The translations under genes were made by a program, and so were the position numbers. A DNA stretch of 64,000 nucleotides from Dokdonella koreensis DS-123. Its GTDB lineage: Bacteria > Pseudomonadota > Gammaproteobacteria > Xanthomonadales > Rhodanobacteraceae. How positions within the stretch are numbered: the stretch's first letter is position 1; the number at the start of each line of letters is the position of its first letter. Below the pieces are notes generated by a model. It did not search any database and was not told the DNA's origin. It saw only the letters and a program-made list of their open reading frames with translations. Where the stretch lies: assembly GCF_001632775.1 (NCBI RefSeq), contig NZ_CP015249.1:662686-726685 (forward strand). Direction: 5' to 3'. Shown piece after piece: positions 47,421-56,059 of the stretch.

Positions 47421-47769
47421 TCCAGTGTCGGTCCGTGGAGCATCGCTCGGGCGGGCCTGCCTGCAGGCCCTTGCAAAGGGCGCTTGCGCCCTGATCTGTT
47501 GCGAATCGTGATGGCCCGGTTCCGCGGGTGCACGAAGCGGCTGCGGTCCGGTATGTCGTGTCGCCTCGGGCAGGTTCCGGCCCTCGGTGGCGGTCGGCAG
47601 TGGCCGCCTCGGCGTCCGGAACGCCCTTGCATGAAGCGGGTGATTGGGCTGAAATGACGGCGTGCATTCGCACCTCCGCCCGATCAGTCCGCCGCCCCCG
47701 GCGCGCAAGTTTAGCCGAACTTAGGCCCCCGGCGCGCAGCGCCTTCCTCGATTATCTGGAGAAAACCCC
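47421..47769. other. Divergent promoter region between rhlB and trxA
   Basis: 349 bases without a gene. A 13-bp direct repeat, CCCCCGGCGCGCA, occurs at 47695-47707 and 47726-47738, 31 bases apart (about three helical turns). The spacer holds AAGTT-TAGCCG-AACTT, a 5-bp inverted repeat. trxA has TGGAG 8 bases before its GTG. I could not identify a convincing -35/-10 pair for either gene. Confidence 0.45.
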
Positions 47770-48096
47770 GTGAGCGAACTGATTGCCCACGTCAGCGACG
47801 ACCAATTCGACAGCCAGGTATTGCAGTCTTCCGAGCCGGTTCTCGTTGATTTCTGGGCGGAATGGTGTGGTCCGTGCAAGATGATCGCACCGATTCTCGA
47901 CGATCTGGCGGCCAACTACGAAGGGCGCCTGAAAGTCGCCAAGATCAATATCGACGAGAATCAGAAGACCCCGCGTAACTACAACGTGCGCGGTATTCCG
48001 ACCCTGATGATCTTCAAGGACGGCAAGGTCCAGGCGACGCAGATCGGCGCGGTCAGCAAGACCCAGCTGGCGCAGCTGATCGACAAGACGATCTGA
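47770..48096 (+). CDS. trxA: Thioredoxin 1
   Basis: Cytoplasmic disulphide reductase of 108 residues. The active site WAEWCGPCKMIAPIL and the cis-proline loop RGIPTLMIFKDGKV are canonical. It starts with GTG, preceded by TCTGGAGAAAA. Position directly upstream of rho and divergent from rhlB is conserved in gammaproteobacteria. Confidence 0.97.
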   Translation: MSELIAHVSDDQFDSQVLQSSEPVLVDFWAEWCGPCKMIAPILDDLAANYEGRLKVAKINIDENQKTPRNYNVRGIPTLMIFKDGKVQATQIGAVSKTQLAQLIDKTI

Positions 48097-48357
48097 ACGA
48101 CCCGCGCGGCGCCGTCTGCCGGTCCGGCCGGCGTCGCCGCTTCGGCCCCGCCGCGTTCCGGCACGGCCGCCGCCGCAAGGCCCGCGTCACGGCCGGCTGA
48201 ACCGTACGGCCCGCCGCGCCGCCGCGATGCTGGACGGCCGGCGAGGCCGGTGCTAACGTAAAGCCACGTGCGGAGCTTTCGCGCTCCCCCAGAAACACGC
48301 CCGCGTTACTTCCCCTCCGATTTGCCCCCCAGCTACGGCGCCCAGCGAGGTTTGCCC

Positions 48358-49989
48358 GTGTCCGAAAACGATATCCCCGAAGGTGGCGACAAGGCCGCCG
48401 ACAAGCCGCGTTCCGCCGCGCCGCGTCAGCGTGCGCCGCGCAATGCCGATCCTGCCCAGACCACGCTCGTCGTCGATCCGGCGCCGCCGCCGGCCGACGT
48501 CGCGCCGCCCCCGTCCGACGGTGGCAACAACGGCAACGACGGTGGCAACAACGACGGCGGCGCGCAGTCCGGCGGCGGCCAGTCCGGCCAGGGCCAGCAG
48601 CGCGACCAGCGCGATCGCCAGGGCGGCCGCCGCGACCGGCGCAACCGCCACAACCGCAATCGCGACCGTGACCCGCAGATGCTCGACGAGGAATACGACG
48701 AGCGCAACGGCGGCGGCAACGGCCCGCTGATCGCACTGAACGAACTGAAGCACAAGAAGCCGGCCGAGCTGCTCGCGCTGGCCGAGACGCTCGGCATCCA
48801 GGAAGGCGTCGCCCGCGCCCGCAAGCAGGACATCATCTTCCTGATCCTCAAGGCGCATGCGCGCGCCGGCGGCGGCATCTACGACGAGGGCGTGCTGGAG
48901 ATCCTGCAGGACGGCTTCGGCTTCCTGCGCGGCTTCGAGGCCTCGTACCTGGCCGGCCCGGACGACATCTACGTCTCGCCCTCGCAGATCCGCCGCTTCA
49001 ACCTGCGCACCGGCGACTACGTCACCGGGCGCGTGCGGCCGCCGAAGGAAGGCGAGCGCTACTTCGCGCTGCTGAAGGTCGACACGATCAACGGCGAGCC
49101 GCCGGAAGCGTCCAAGAACAAGATCCTGTTCGAGAACCTGACCGCGCTGTTCCCGCGCAAGTCGTTCCATCTGGAGCGCGGCAACGGATCGAGCGAGGAC
49201 ATCACCGGCCGCATCCTGGACCTGGTCGCGCCGATCGGCCGCGGCCAGCGCGGCCTGATCGTCTCCCAGCCCAAGGCCGGCAAGACGATGATGCTGCAGA
49301 ACATCGCGCAGGCCATCGTGCACAACCATCCGGACGCGCACCTGATCATGCTGCTGATCGACGAGCGCCCGGAAGAAGTCACCGAGATGCAGCGCAGCGT
49401 GCGCGCCGAGATCATCTCCTCGACCTTCGACGAGCCGGCCGTGCGCCACGTCCAGGTGGCCGAGATGGTGATCGAGCGCGCCAAGCGCCTGGTCGAGCAC
49501 AAGAAGGACGTGGTGATCCTGCTCGATTCGATCACGCGCCTGGCCCGCGCCTACAACACCGTCGTGCCCAGTTCCGGCAAGGTGCTGACCGGCGGCGTGG
49601 ACGCCAACGCGCTGCAGCGGCCCAAGCGCTTCTTCGGCGCCGCGCGCAACGTCGAGGAGGGCGGTTCGCTGACGATCATCGCCACCGCGCTGATCGACAC
49701 CGGCTCGAAGATGGACGAGGTCATCTACGAGGAGTTCAAGGGCACCGGCAACATGGAAGTGCACCTCAACCGGCGCATCGCCGAGAAGCGCGTCTATCCG
49801 GCGATCGACATCAACCGTTCCGGCACCCGGCGCGAGGAGCTGCTGATCGATCCGGACCTGCTGCAGAAGATCTGGATCCTGCGCAAGCTGCTGCATCCGA
49901 TGGACGAGCTGGCGGCGATCGAGTTCATGCTCGACAAGATGAAGAACACCAAGACCAACGACGAGTTCTTCGGCGCGATGAAGCGCTGA
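48358..49989 (+). CDS. rho: Transcription termination factor Rho with N-terminal disordered insertion
   Basis: RNA-dependent hexameric ATPase that terminates transcription. It has 543 residues against about 419 in E. coli. GTG 48358 is preceded by GAGG. Residues about 1-115 are low complexity: Pro/Ala-rich, then Asn/Gly-rich ([20 protein letters not shown]), then Gln/Arg/Asn-rich ([15 protein letters not shown]). The conserved part follows: [20 protein letters not shown], the OB-fold RNA site with [17 protein letters not shown], the P-loop [31 protein letters not shown] and [13 protein letters not shown]. The core is normal. Insertions at this position occur in other xanthomonads and many high-GC bacteria. 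Confidence 0.97.
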   Translation: MSENDIPEGGDKAADKPRSAAPRQRAPRNADPAQTTLVVDPAPPPADVAPPPSDGGNNGNDGGNNDGGAQSGGGQSGQGQQRDQRDRQGGRRDRRNRHNRNRDRDPQMLDEEYDERNGGGNGPLIALNELKHKKPAELLALAETLGIQEGVARARKQDIIFLILKAHARAGGGIYDEGVLEILQDGFGFLRGFEASYLAGPDDIYVSPSQIRRFNLRTGDYVTGRVRPPKEGERYFALLKVDTINGEPPEASKNKILFENLTALFPRKSFHLERGNGSSEDITGRILDLVAPIGRGQRGLIVSQPKAGKTMMLQNIAQAIVHNHPDAHLIMLLIDERPEEVTEMQRSVRAEIISSTFDEPAVRHVQVAEMVIERAKRLVEHKKDVVILLDSITRLARAYNTVVPSSGKVLTGGVDANALQRPKRFFGAARNVEEGGSLTIIATALIDTGSKMDEVIYEEFKGTGNMEVHLNRRIAEKRVYPAIDINRSGTRREELLIDPDLLQKIWILRKLLHPMDELAAIEFMLDKMKNTKTNDEFFGAMKR

Positions 49990-50023
49990 ACCCGAAAGGA
50001 TCCGACTCTCCGATGTCGGACAG

Positions 50024-50077
50024 AAGGCCCTGTTGGTTCATTGGCTTCCAATGATGCCTATCAGCAGGGCCTTTTTC
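50024..50077 (+). terminator. Intrinsic terminator of rho with nested hairpin
   Basis: Outer stem AAGGCCCTG (50024-50032) pairs with CAGGGCCTT (50065-50073) and runs into a T-rich tract (TTTTTC). The 32-base loop contains a second perfect 7-bp hairpin, TCATTGG (50038-50044) with CCAATGA (50048-50054). It ends the trxA-rho unit. Confidence 0.8.
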
Positions 50078-50079
50078 TT

Positions 50080-50282
50080 GTGCATGGAAGCGTCTTTCAT
50101 CTGGCGCCGGCAACTGCGCGTGTGGATCGTCGAGCTGGCGGCCAGCCAGCTCATCGCTGGCTGTCGGCGTTGAGGCCTGCGTAGTATCGCGGACGACCTG
50201 CGAGGATCCGTTCGCGGAACGATCTGCGCAGACTGTGTATCGGATCGCCCGGCATCTGCCCCTGGTCATGGTCGATGACGAC
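50080..50282. other. Intergenic gap between rho terminator and HEPN gene
   Basis: About 200 bases; I see no gene, terminator or repeat in it. Composition is slightly less GC-rich than the rho region. Confidence 0.4.
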
Positions 50283-50711
50283 TCAGCCCGTCGGCACCGG
50301 CCCCAACGCTGCCACCCGCTCGGCCACGGTTCGTGCGCAACGGACCAGCGCCTCCACCAGCGCCTCGTCCACGTCCAGGCCGCCCTCGTATTCGGCCAGA
50401 TTGCGCTTGTGGCGGGCCTGGTCCAGCACGCGCCACTGCACGGCCTCCAGCCTCAGCGTGTGGGGCAGGCACTGGAAGACCTGGTAGCGGTTCTCGGATC
50501 GGTAGCCATGCCAGCGCATGGCCGCCAGCGAGAGCGCATGCGCGGCGGTGTAAGCCACGTCGAATCGGCTTTCGAGGCTCAGCCCCGCGTTGGCGGCATC
50601 AGCCAGGCGCACCTGTCCCGACCGGACCAGACCATCGAACTCGGCCTGTGCCGGTGGCTCGGTCTTCAACCGGCCGATGCGAACCAGATTATCCAGCGGT
50701 GGCGACGGCAT
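50283..50711 (-). CDS. HEPN-domain protein, probable toxin of an MNT/HEPN pair
   Basis: 142 residues, all alpha-helical in appearance, with no signal peptide. The second half, LEAVQWRVLDQARHKRNLAE then YEGGLDVDEALVEALVRCAR, has the arrangement of HEPN proteins with an R-x(6)-H pattern (RVLDQARH) and a conserved RN..EY. HEPN proteins are often RNases, inactive when modified by a partner nucleotidyltransferase. The start overlaps the 3' end of the upstream MNT gene by 23 bases, so both are expressed together. The exact HEPN subfamily and the catalytic residues are uncertain; an SAV_6107-like HEPN is possible. Confidence 0.72.
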   Translation of the reverse strand: MPSPPLDNLVRIGRLKTEPPAQAEFDGLVRSGQVRLADAANAGLSLESRFDVAYTAAHALSLAAMRWHGYRSENRYQVFQCLPHTLRLEAVQWRVLDQARHKRNLAEYEGGLDVDEALVEALVRCARTVAERVAALGPVPTG

Positions 50712-51273
50712 CCTTGTCTCCGATCAAGGCGATGGTCGTTCCAGCCAACAGTTTGGTCAGGAAGGGAGTGCGGTGTGCCAACCGCTGGCGGAACTCGGCC
50801 TGCGTGTACAGCGTGGGGCTGATCGCGCGGCCCAGCTGTTTCTCCGCCGGAGCCAGTACGGCATAGACCTGCTCCAGGCGCAGCGTGTCGGAGACCAGCA
50901 GCAGGTCGAAGTCGCTTTGAGCGGTATCGCTACGCTTGGCGACGGAACCGTACAGCAGGGCCAGTTGCAGCTCATCGGCGACAGGGGCCAAGGCCTGGCG
51001 CAAGGCATCGGCGGGGCCAAGCATCTTGGCCGCGATGCTGCACAGTTCGACAAAGATCGGCGCCTGCGCATTGGCTTGATAGTGCTTCCGGTTGCCAAGC
51101 ATGGTCTGCACGATCAGCCCGCTATCCCGCAGGCGCGCCAGTTCGCGTTGCACAGCGCCAGAGCCGCTGCCGGCCAGGTCGATCAGTTCCTTGGTAAAGA
51201 AGCTGCGATCCGGCTGACCGAACAGCAGCGACAGCACGCGCTGCTGGGTGGTGGTGAACAGTGCGTCGGCCAT
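50689..51273 (-). CDS. Winged-helix/MNT nucleotidyltransferase fusion, probable antitoxin and autoregulator
   Basis: 194 residues from ATG 51273. Residues about 1-75 form a winged helix-turn-helix (TTTQQRVLSLLFGQPDRSFF, ELIDLAGSGSGAVQRELARL, then DSGLIVQTMLGNRKHYQANA). Residues about 95-190 form a minimal nucleotidyltransferase with the catalytic motif LLYGSVAKRSDTAQSDFDLL (GS-x(10)-D-x-D). MNT partners of HEPN toxins can adenylylate and silence them; here the fused DNA-binding domain suggests it also represses its own promoter, which carries inverted repeats. Upstream in-frame ATGs at 51357 and 51366 fall on or next to the predicted promoter and would give leaderless starts. No clear ribosome binding site precedes 51273. 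Confidence 0.8.
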   Translation of the reverse strand: MADALFTTTQQRVLSLLFGQPDRSFFTKELIDLAGSGSGAVQRELARLRDSGLIVQTMLGNRKHYQANAQAPIFVELCSIAAKMLGPADALRQALAPVADELQLALLYGSVAKRSDTAQSDFDLLLVSDTLRLEQVYAVLAPAEKQLGRAISPTLYTQAEFRQRLAHRTPFLTKLLAGTTIALIGDKDAVATAG

Positions 51274-51360
51274 GCTGGTGCGCGCAGCCGGTATGAGGGC
51301 GTGCAGCGCGGGCCTGCGGGCATCAGGAGCGGGGTGCGTGGAGGCTTTGTTACCCATTCC

Positions 51361-51391
51361 GGGCAATTAAATGCCCAATTAGGGTAATTGG
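51361..51391. promoter_or_regulatory. Two abutting inverted repeats, probable operator of the MNT/HEPN operon
   Basis: GGGCA-N6-TGCCC (51361-51376) overlaps by two bases with CCAATTA-GGG-TAATTGG (51375-51391, 7-bp arms). GGGYAATT units recur at 51361 and 51382. They cover the -10, spacer and part of the -35 of the predicted minus-strand promoter, the expected place for a repressor. Confidence 0.6.
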
Positions 51392-51394
51392 CAA
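51366..51394 (-). promoter_or_regulatory. Promoter of the MNT/HEPN operon
   Basis: On the minus strand TTGCCA (51394-51389) and TTTAAT (51371-51366) are separated by 17 bases. This AT-rich site lies about 90 bases before the chosen MNT start codon. Confidence 0.62.
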
Positions 51395-51680
51395 GCGGCC
51401 GGCGGAAAAGCTCAGTGACGGCCTCCGGATCGGGATGGCGATGCGGTCGGTCCGGCACGGGGGCCGCGTCGCCGACCTGGCGCAGCCCTGCAGGCCGTGG
51501 CCACAGGTGGTTCAGCTCCGTGCGTCCAATCCGGTCCCCCTGAGGGGACGCCAAGCCGGCCATGGCCCATTCGGCGCTTGCCGCCGGCGTGCTTCGGGTC
51601 TAGTTTCGGCGCGTGTGGTACGGGGACCAGCGATGGCCGGTCGAGACCGCAGCGGTGAGCAGAATCAGCGCGACGGGCTG
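51395..51680. other. Intergenic region between MNT/HEPN operon and acyltransferase-like gene
   Basis: About 285 bases between divergent units. No gene with recognisable content; an in-frame upstream extension of the next gene exists but is not hydrophobic or conserved-looking. No terminator or tRNA-like structure seen. Confidence 0.4.
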
Positions 51681-52853
51681 ATGAGCACTGCCGTGCGCGA
51701 TCGGGTGTGGCCGGCGCGTGATGGAACATTGGATGTCGTACGCGGGCTGATCGTCGCGCTGATGGCGCTCGACCACGTCCGCATCTTCTTCACGTCGGCG
51801 ACGTTCGACCCGACCGACGTGGCGGCCACCGATTGGGGCTACTTCCTCACCCGCGGCGTCACCCACCTGTGCGCACCGGGGTTCTTCTTCATCGCCGGCG
51901 CCGGCGCCTGGCTGATGGAGCGGGCCGGCATGCCCCGGGCGGCGCTGGCGCGGTTCCTGGCCGTGCGCGGCCTGTGGCTGATCGCCGTGGAACTGCTCGT
52001 GTTCGGCTTCGCCTGGTCGTTCAGGCCCGGCTGGATGTGGTTCGGCGTCATCTGGGGACTCGGTGCCGCCTTCATCCTGCTGGCGGCCTGCGTCGGCCTG
52101 CCGAAACGCGGGCTGCTCGGCCTGGCCTGCGCCTTCGTGCTGCTGCAGCCGCTGCTGGTCGGCCGGTCGCTGCCGACACCGGCGCTGGACGCCCTGTTCG
52201 TCAGTGGCGGTGTCGTCGAGCTCGCCGGTATCGGGACGCGGCTGGTGCTCTATCCCGTGCTGCCGTGGGCGGCCCTGATGCTCGCCGGCTTCGCCTCCGC
52301 GCCGCTGTGGCTGCGCGCGGGACGGCCGGCGGCGGCCCGGCTGCTGGTCGCGGGAGGGGTGATGATCGCCGCGTTCGTGCTGCTGCGCGCGATCGGCATC
52401 GGTGGCGGCGCGGCGGAACCGTTCGCCGGCGCGAAAGCGGTGATGTCCTTCATCAACATCCGCAAGTACCCGCCTTCGCTGCAGTTCTCGCTGGCCACGC
52501 TGGGCCTGCTCGCGCTGTGCGCCGGCGCCGTCGCGTGGCGGTCGATCCGCGACGTGCCGCGGCTGCTGCAGCCATTGCGTGATTTCGGCCGCGTCCCGTT
52601 CTTCTTCTACGCGGTGCACCTGTTCCTGATCCACGGGTTGGCATTGCTGGCGGCCGCCGTGCTCGGCTGGCCGCTGGACTACCTGTTCTGGAGCGGGTCG
52701 TGGCCCAACCTGCAGCCGCCGCCGGGCTACGGCGTGGGCCTGGCCGGCGTGTTCGCGGTCTGGCTCCTGGTGCTGGCGCTGCTGTGGCCGGCCTGCCGGT
52801 GGTTCGGCGGACTCAAGCGCCGGCATCCGTCGTTCCTGATGCGGTTGCTGTGA
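51681..52853 (+). CDS. Polytopic membrane protein, DUF1624/acyltransferase-like
   Basis: 390 residues with about ten membrane helices. The N-terminus shows the family signature GTLDVVRGLIVALMALDHVR followed by a D/H-bearing first helix, as in DUF1624 and heparan-alpha-glucosaminide N-acetyltransferase-like proteins, which move acyl groups across membranes. FFFIAGAGAWLMER and a late helix with VPFFFYAVHLFLIHGLALLA are also typical. The substrate is unknown. ATG 51681 is chosen; ATG 51633 with GGGA upstream would add 16 hydrophilic residues. It stands alone, with a VOC protein gene 58 bases downstream on the same strand. Confidence 0.82.
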   Translation: MSTAVRDRVWPARDGTLDVVRGLIVALMALDHVRIFFTSATFDPTDVAATDWGYFLTRGVTHLCAPGFFFIAGAGAWLMERAGMPRAALARFLAVRGLWLIAVELLVFGFAWSFRPGWMWFGVIWGLGAAFILLAACVGLPKRGLLGLACAFVLLQPLLVGRSLPTPALDALFVSGGVVELAGIGTRLVLYPVLPWAALMLAGFASAPLWLRAGRPAAARLLVAGGVMIAAFVLLRAIGIGGGAAEPFAGAKAVMSFINIRKYPPSLQFSLATLGLLALCAGAVAWRSIRDVPRLLQPLRDFGRVPFFFYAVHLFLIHGLALLAAAVLGWPLDYLFWSGSWPNLQPPPGYGVGLAGVFAVWLLVLALLWPACRWFGGLKRRHPSFLMRLL

Positions 52854-52911
52854 CGACGCCGGCGCGCCGGCCTGCCATGCCGAGGTTCTTTTCCGAGCGA
52901 GGAGGCGAACG

Positions 52912-53331
52912 ATGACGATCCGCGTGAACGGCCTGGCGCCCCTGCTGCAGGTCTACGACATGCCCGAATCACTGGCGTTCTACCGCGACACGCTCGGCTT
53001 CGAGGTGGTCGAGGCTTCGCCGCTGGTCGACGCGCCGGAAGGGCGTTTCTCGCACTGGATGTGGTTGCGGCTGGGGCCGGCGCACGTGATGCTCAATACG
53101 GCCTACGACGCCGGCGAACGGCCGGCGACGCGCGCGGCGGCGCGGCAGCAATGGCACGGCGATACCTGCCTGTATTTCGGCTGCGCGGACGTCGATGCGG
53201 TCTACGCGACGCTGCAGGCGCGGCTGCCGGACCTGCGTCCGCCCGCCGATGCGCCGTACGGCATGCGCCAGCTCTACCTGTCCGATCCGGACCGCTACGG
53301 GCTGTGCTTCCAGGCGCCGGTTCGCTCCTGA
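52912..53331 (+). CDS. VOC-superfamily (glyoxalase-like) protein
   Basis: 139 residues with GAGGAGG 6-8 bases before the ATG. The typical VOC layout is seen in LAPLLQVYDMPESLAFYRDT then LGFEVVEASP, and in FGCADVDAVYATLQARLPDL then YLSDPDRYGLCFQAP. Substrate unknown; such proteins range from antibiotic binding to dioxygenases and lyases. It may be cotranscribed with the upstream membrane protein gene. Confidence 0.82.
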   Translation: MTIRVNGLAPLLQVYDMPESLAFYRDTLGFEVVEASPLVDAPEGRFSHWMWLRLGPAHVMLNTAYDAGERPATRAAARQQWHGDTCLYFGCADVDAVYATLQARLPDLRPPADAPYGMRQLYLSDPDRYGLCFQAPVRS

Positions 53332-53400
53332 CCTCGGACGCACCCGGACCGGCGGCGTGTCGCGTCCGCCGGCCGCAGGCGCGGCCGGCGGGATCGCGGT

Positions 53401-55818
53401 TCAGCGCCGCAGGTGCGTCTCGAACAGCTTGAGGATGCGCTTGTACTCGTCGAACCAGGCATCGGCATGCACGAAGCCGTGGCGCTCCATCGGGTAGCCG
53501 GCCAGCTCGAAATCGTCCTTGCGCAGCTCGATCAGGCGCTGGTAGAGCCGCACCGAATCCTGGAACAGCACGTTGTCGTCGATCATGCCGTGGGCGATCA
53601 GCAGCGGGCCGCGCAGCCCGTCGGCGAACTCGATCGGCGAGGAGCGGCGGTAGGCCAGCGGGTCGACCTGCGGCGTGTTGAGGATGTTGGAGGTATAGCC
53701 GTGGTTGTAGCTGGTCCAGTCGGTGACCGGCCGCAGCGCCGCGCCGGCGTGGAACACCTCCGGCGCGCGGAACATCGCCATCAGCGCCATGAAGCCGCCG
53801 TAGGAGCCGCCGTAGAGGCCGACCCGCTGCGGATCGACCGCCTGCTCGGCCGCCAGCCAGCGCGCGCCGTCGACGAGATCCTCCAGCTCCGGATGGCCCA
53901 TCTGCCGGTAGATCGCCGTGCGCCAGTCGCGGCCGTAGCCCTCCGAGGCGCGGTAGTCCATGTCGAGTACCACGTAGCCGCGCTCGACCAGCAGGTTGTG
54001 GAACAGCTGCTCGCGGAAGTAGTTCGGGTAGCCCTGGTGCGTGTTCTGCAGGTAGCCGGCGCCGTGCACGAACAGCACGGCCGGATAGCGCTTGGTCGGA
54101 TCGAAGTCGGCCGGCTTGTAGAGCTTGGACCAGATCGGGCGCCCGCTCTTGGACGAGGGCACGCCGACGATCTCGACCGGCGCGAAGCGCAGCGCGCGGT
54201 AGTCGGGCTTGCGCGTATCGGTCAGTTCGCGCGGGGCGCCGCTGCCGTCGGCGGCCAGGACCGCCAGCTGCTGCGGCACGTAGGCGGAGGAATGCAGTAC
54301 TGCCAGGCGGCTGCCATCCGGCGACAGCGTGAAGTCGTCCAGGCCGCCGTAGCGGCTGACCCGCTCCAGCGGGCCGCCGCCGATCGCCACGCGATAGACG
54401 TCGTAGGCGTAGGGCGCCTCGACGTTGGCGCGCACGTAGAAGCGGCCGTCGGGCGAGAGGCGCGGCGAGGACACCTCGAAGCGGCCGTCGGTCAGTGCCT
54501 TGGCCTTGCCGCCGGGTGTCTTGACGTAGAGCTGCGAGTAGCCGGTTTCCTCGGACAGGTACCACAGCGTGCGCGCGTCGTCGGCCCAGCCGAACTCGTT
54601 GAAGTTCCAGTTGATCCAGGCCGGATCGGTCAGCCGGTGCTGGGCGACCAGCGCGCCGGCCGCGAAATCGACCGTCGCGATCCAGCGATCCTTGTTGTCG
54701 ATGCTGCGCAGCTGCACGGCGGCATGGCGCCCGTCGCGCGACCAGGCATAGCCGGTCAGTTCCAGGGCGCGTTCGGCCGGCTTGTCGGCGGCCTTGTCCT
54801 TGGCCTTCGTCTTGTCCTTCTTTCCGGCCTGCGACGTGTCGCCCTCGCCCGCGGCCGCGGCCGCGTCCTTGGCGTTCTCCTCGCGCACCGCCTTGAGCGG
54901 GTCGTCGGTGATGCCCGGCAGGTCGCCGTAGGCGAGCTTGCGCGTGCTGCGCGCGGCCAGGTCGACCAGCCACAGCGTCTGCGGCGCCGGCGCGTTGCGG
55001 CCGACGCGGACGCGCTCGTCTTCGCCTTCCTCGTAGCCCGATTCGGTGACCCAGGTCTGCATCTTGGCGACGCGGCCGGCCTCGTAGCCCTTGGCGCGCG
55101 TGCCGACCAGCAGCCAGCGGCCATCCGGCGCGAGCGCGCTGGAGACGATGTCGGCCTCCTCGCCGAGGAACACCGGCAGCGGCGCGCGGGTCGGGTCGCC
55201 GGCCTGGAACGCCTCGGCATGCTGCCGGCGCGCCTCGCGATCGTCCTTGACCTTGCGCAGCGTGGAGAACAGGCGCAGCTGCAGCTCGCCGAGGTCGTCG
55301 GGCTTCTTCGCGGCCGGGTCCTTGCCGGTCTTCAGGATCACGGCCGGCGCGACCACGCCGGTCGCGATGTCGAAGGCGAACCAGTCGTTGTCGACGCGGA
55401 ACTGCACCTGCCGCCCGTCCGCGGAGAACTGCGGCGCCGTCTCGCGCTCGGCCGAGCGCGTAGCCTGCAGCAGGCGCCCGCTGGCGGTCTCGCGCACGAA
55501 CAGGTCGCCGTTGCGGATGAAGGCGGCGCGCGTGCGCGTCGCGTCGAAGACCGGGTCCGGCCCGTCGGTCGCCGCCATCGCCGGCGGGTCGACGACACCG
55601 TCCGCGCCATCGGCCAGCGTGACGCGGCGCAGGTCGCGGATGCCCGAGCCCTCGCGCTTGAGCTGGTAGTAGACCGACGTGCCGTCGACACTCCAGTAGG
55701 GGCGCTCGACCGGCGGACCGATCCAGTCCGGATCGGCCATCGCCTGTTCCAGCGTGACCGCAGCGGAGGGGCCAGCCAGGCAGAGCAGGGCGGCGAGCAG
55801 GGACGGACTCCAGCGCAT
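53401..55818 (-). CDS. Secreted S9-family (prolyl oligopeptidase/DPP IV-like) serine peptidase
   Basis: 805 residues with a signal peptide (SPSLLAALLCLAGPSAAVTL). The N-terminal beta-propeller (about 25-540) has repeated blades such as ETAPQFSADGRQVQFRVDND and SSPRLSPDGRFYVRANVEAP. The C-terminal alpha/beta hydrolase has Ser in GLYGGSYGGFMALMAMF, Asp in LLIAHGMIDDNVLFQDSV and His in YPMERHGFVHADAW, so the triad is complete. The propeller carries a Lys/Ala-rich low-complexity insertion (GKKDKTKAKDKAADKPAER, about residues 332-350), unusual for a secreted enzyme. It is expected in the periplasm and probably cleaves peptides after proline or similar residues. Confidence 0.93.
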   Translation of the reverse strand: MRWSPSLLAALLCLAGPSAAVTLEQAMADPDWIGPPVERPYWSVDGTSVYYQLKREGSGIRDLRRVTLADGADGVVDPPAMAATDGPDPVFDATRTRAAFIRNGDLFVRETASGRLLQATRSAERETAPQFSADGRQVQFRVDNDWFAFDIATGVVAPAVILKTGKDPAAKKPDDLGELQLRLFSTLRKVKDDREARRQHAEAFQAGDPTRAPLPVFLGEEADIVSSALAPDGRWLLVGTRAKGYEAGRVAKMQTWVTESGYEEGEDERVRVGRNAPAPQTLWLVDLAARSTRKLAYGDLPGITDDPLKAVREENAKDAAAAAGEGDTSQAGKKDKTKAKDKAADKPAERALELTGYAWSRDGRHAAVQLRSIDNKDRWIATVDFAAGALVAQHRLTDPAWINWNFNEFGWADDARTLWYLSEETGYSQLYVKTPGGKAKALTDGRFEVSSPRLSPDGRFYVRANVEAPYAYDVYRVAIGGGPLERVSRYGGLDDFTLSPDGSRLAVLHSSAYVPQQLAVLAADGSGAPRELTDTRKPDYRALRFAPVEIVGVPSSKSGRPIWSKLYKPADFDPTKRYPAVLFVHGAGYLQNTHQGYPNYFREQLFHNLLVERGYVVLDMDYRASEGYGRDWRTAIYRQMGHPELEDLVDGARWLAAEQAVDPQRVGLYGGSYGGFMALMAMFRAPEVFHAGAALRPVTDWTSYNHGYTSNILNTPQVDPLAYRRSSPIEFADGLRGPLLIAHGMIDDNVLFQDSVRLYQRLIELRKDDFELAGYPMERHGFVHADAWFDEYKRILKLFETHLRR

Positions 55819-56059
55819 CGTGAGGTCTCCTACGGACGAAAGCGGGCAGGATACCCGGCGCCGGCCGTGCGGCCATCCCTCGGAAGTCAGAGCCGCGGCA
55901 TCGGGCTCGCAGGGACGGTGCCGCCGGCGATCGGTGGCGTGTGTATCGGGGACGATGGCCGGGAACGGCCGGAATGCGATACTGCGGCGATTTCCGCCGC
56001 CCCCGGACCGCTACCGGCGCGTCCAGCCGGCGGAGCCAGGCCTCCTTTCCGGAACCGCG

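Noticed and set aside
47421-47708. N-terminal extension of RhlB up to 47708
   Set aside because: The frame stays open but encodes Pro/Arg/His-rich sequence without similarity to RhlB; ATG 47420 gives the standard N-terminus.
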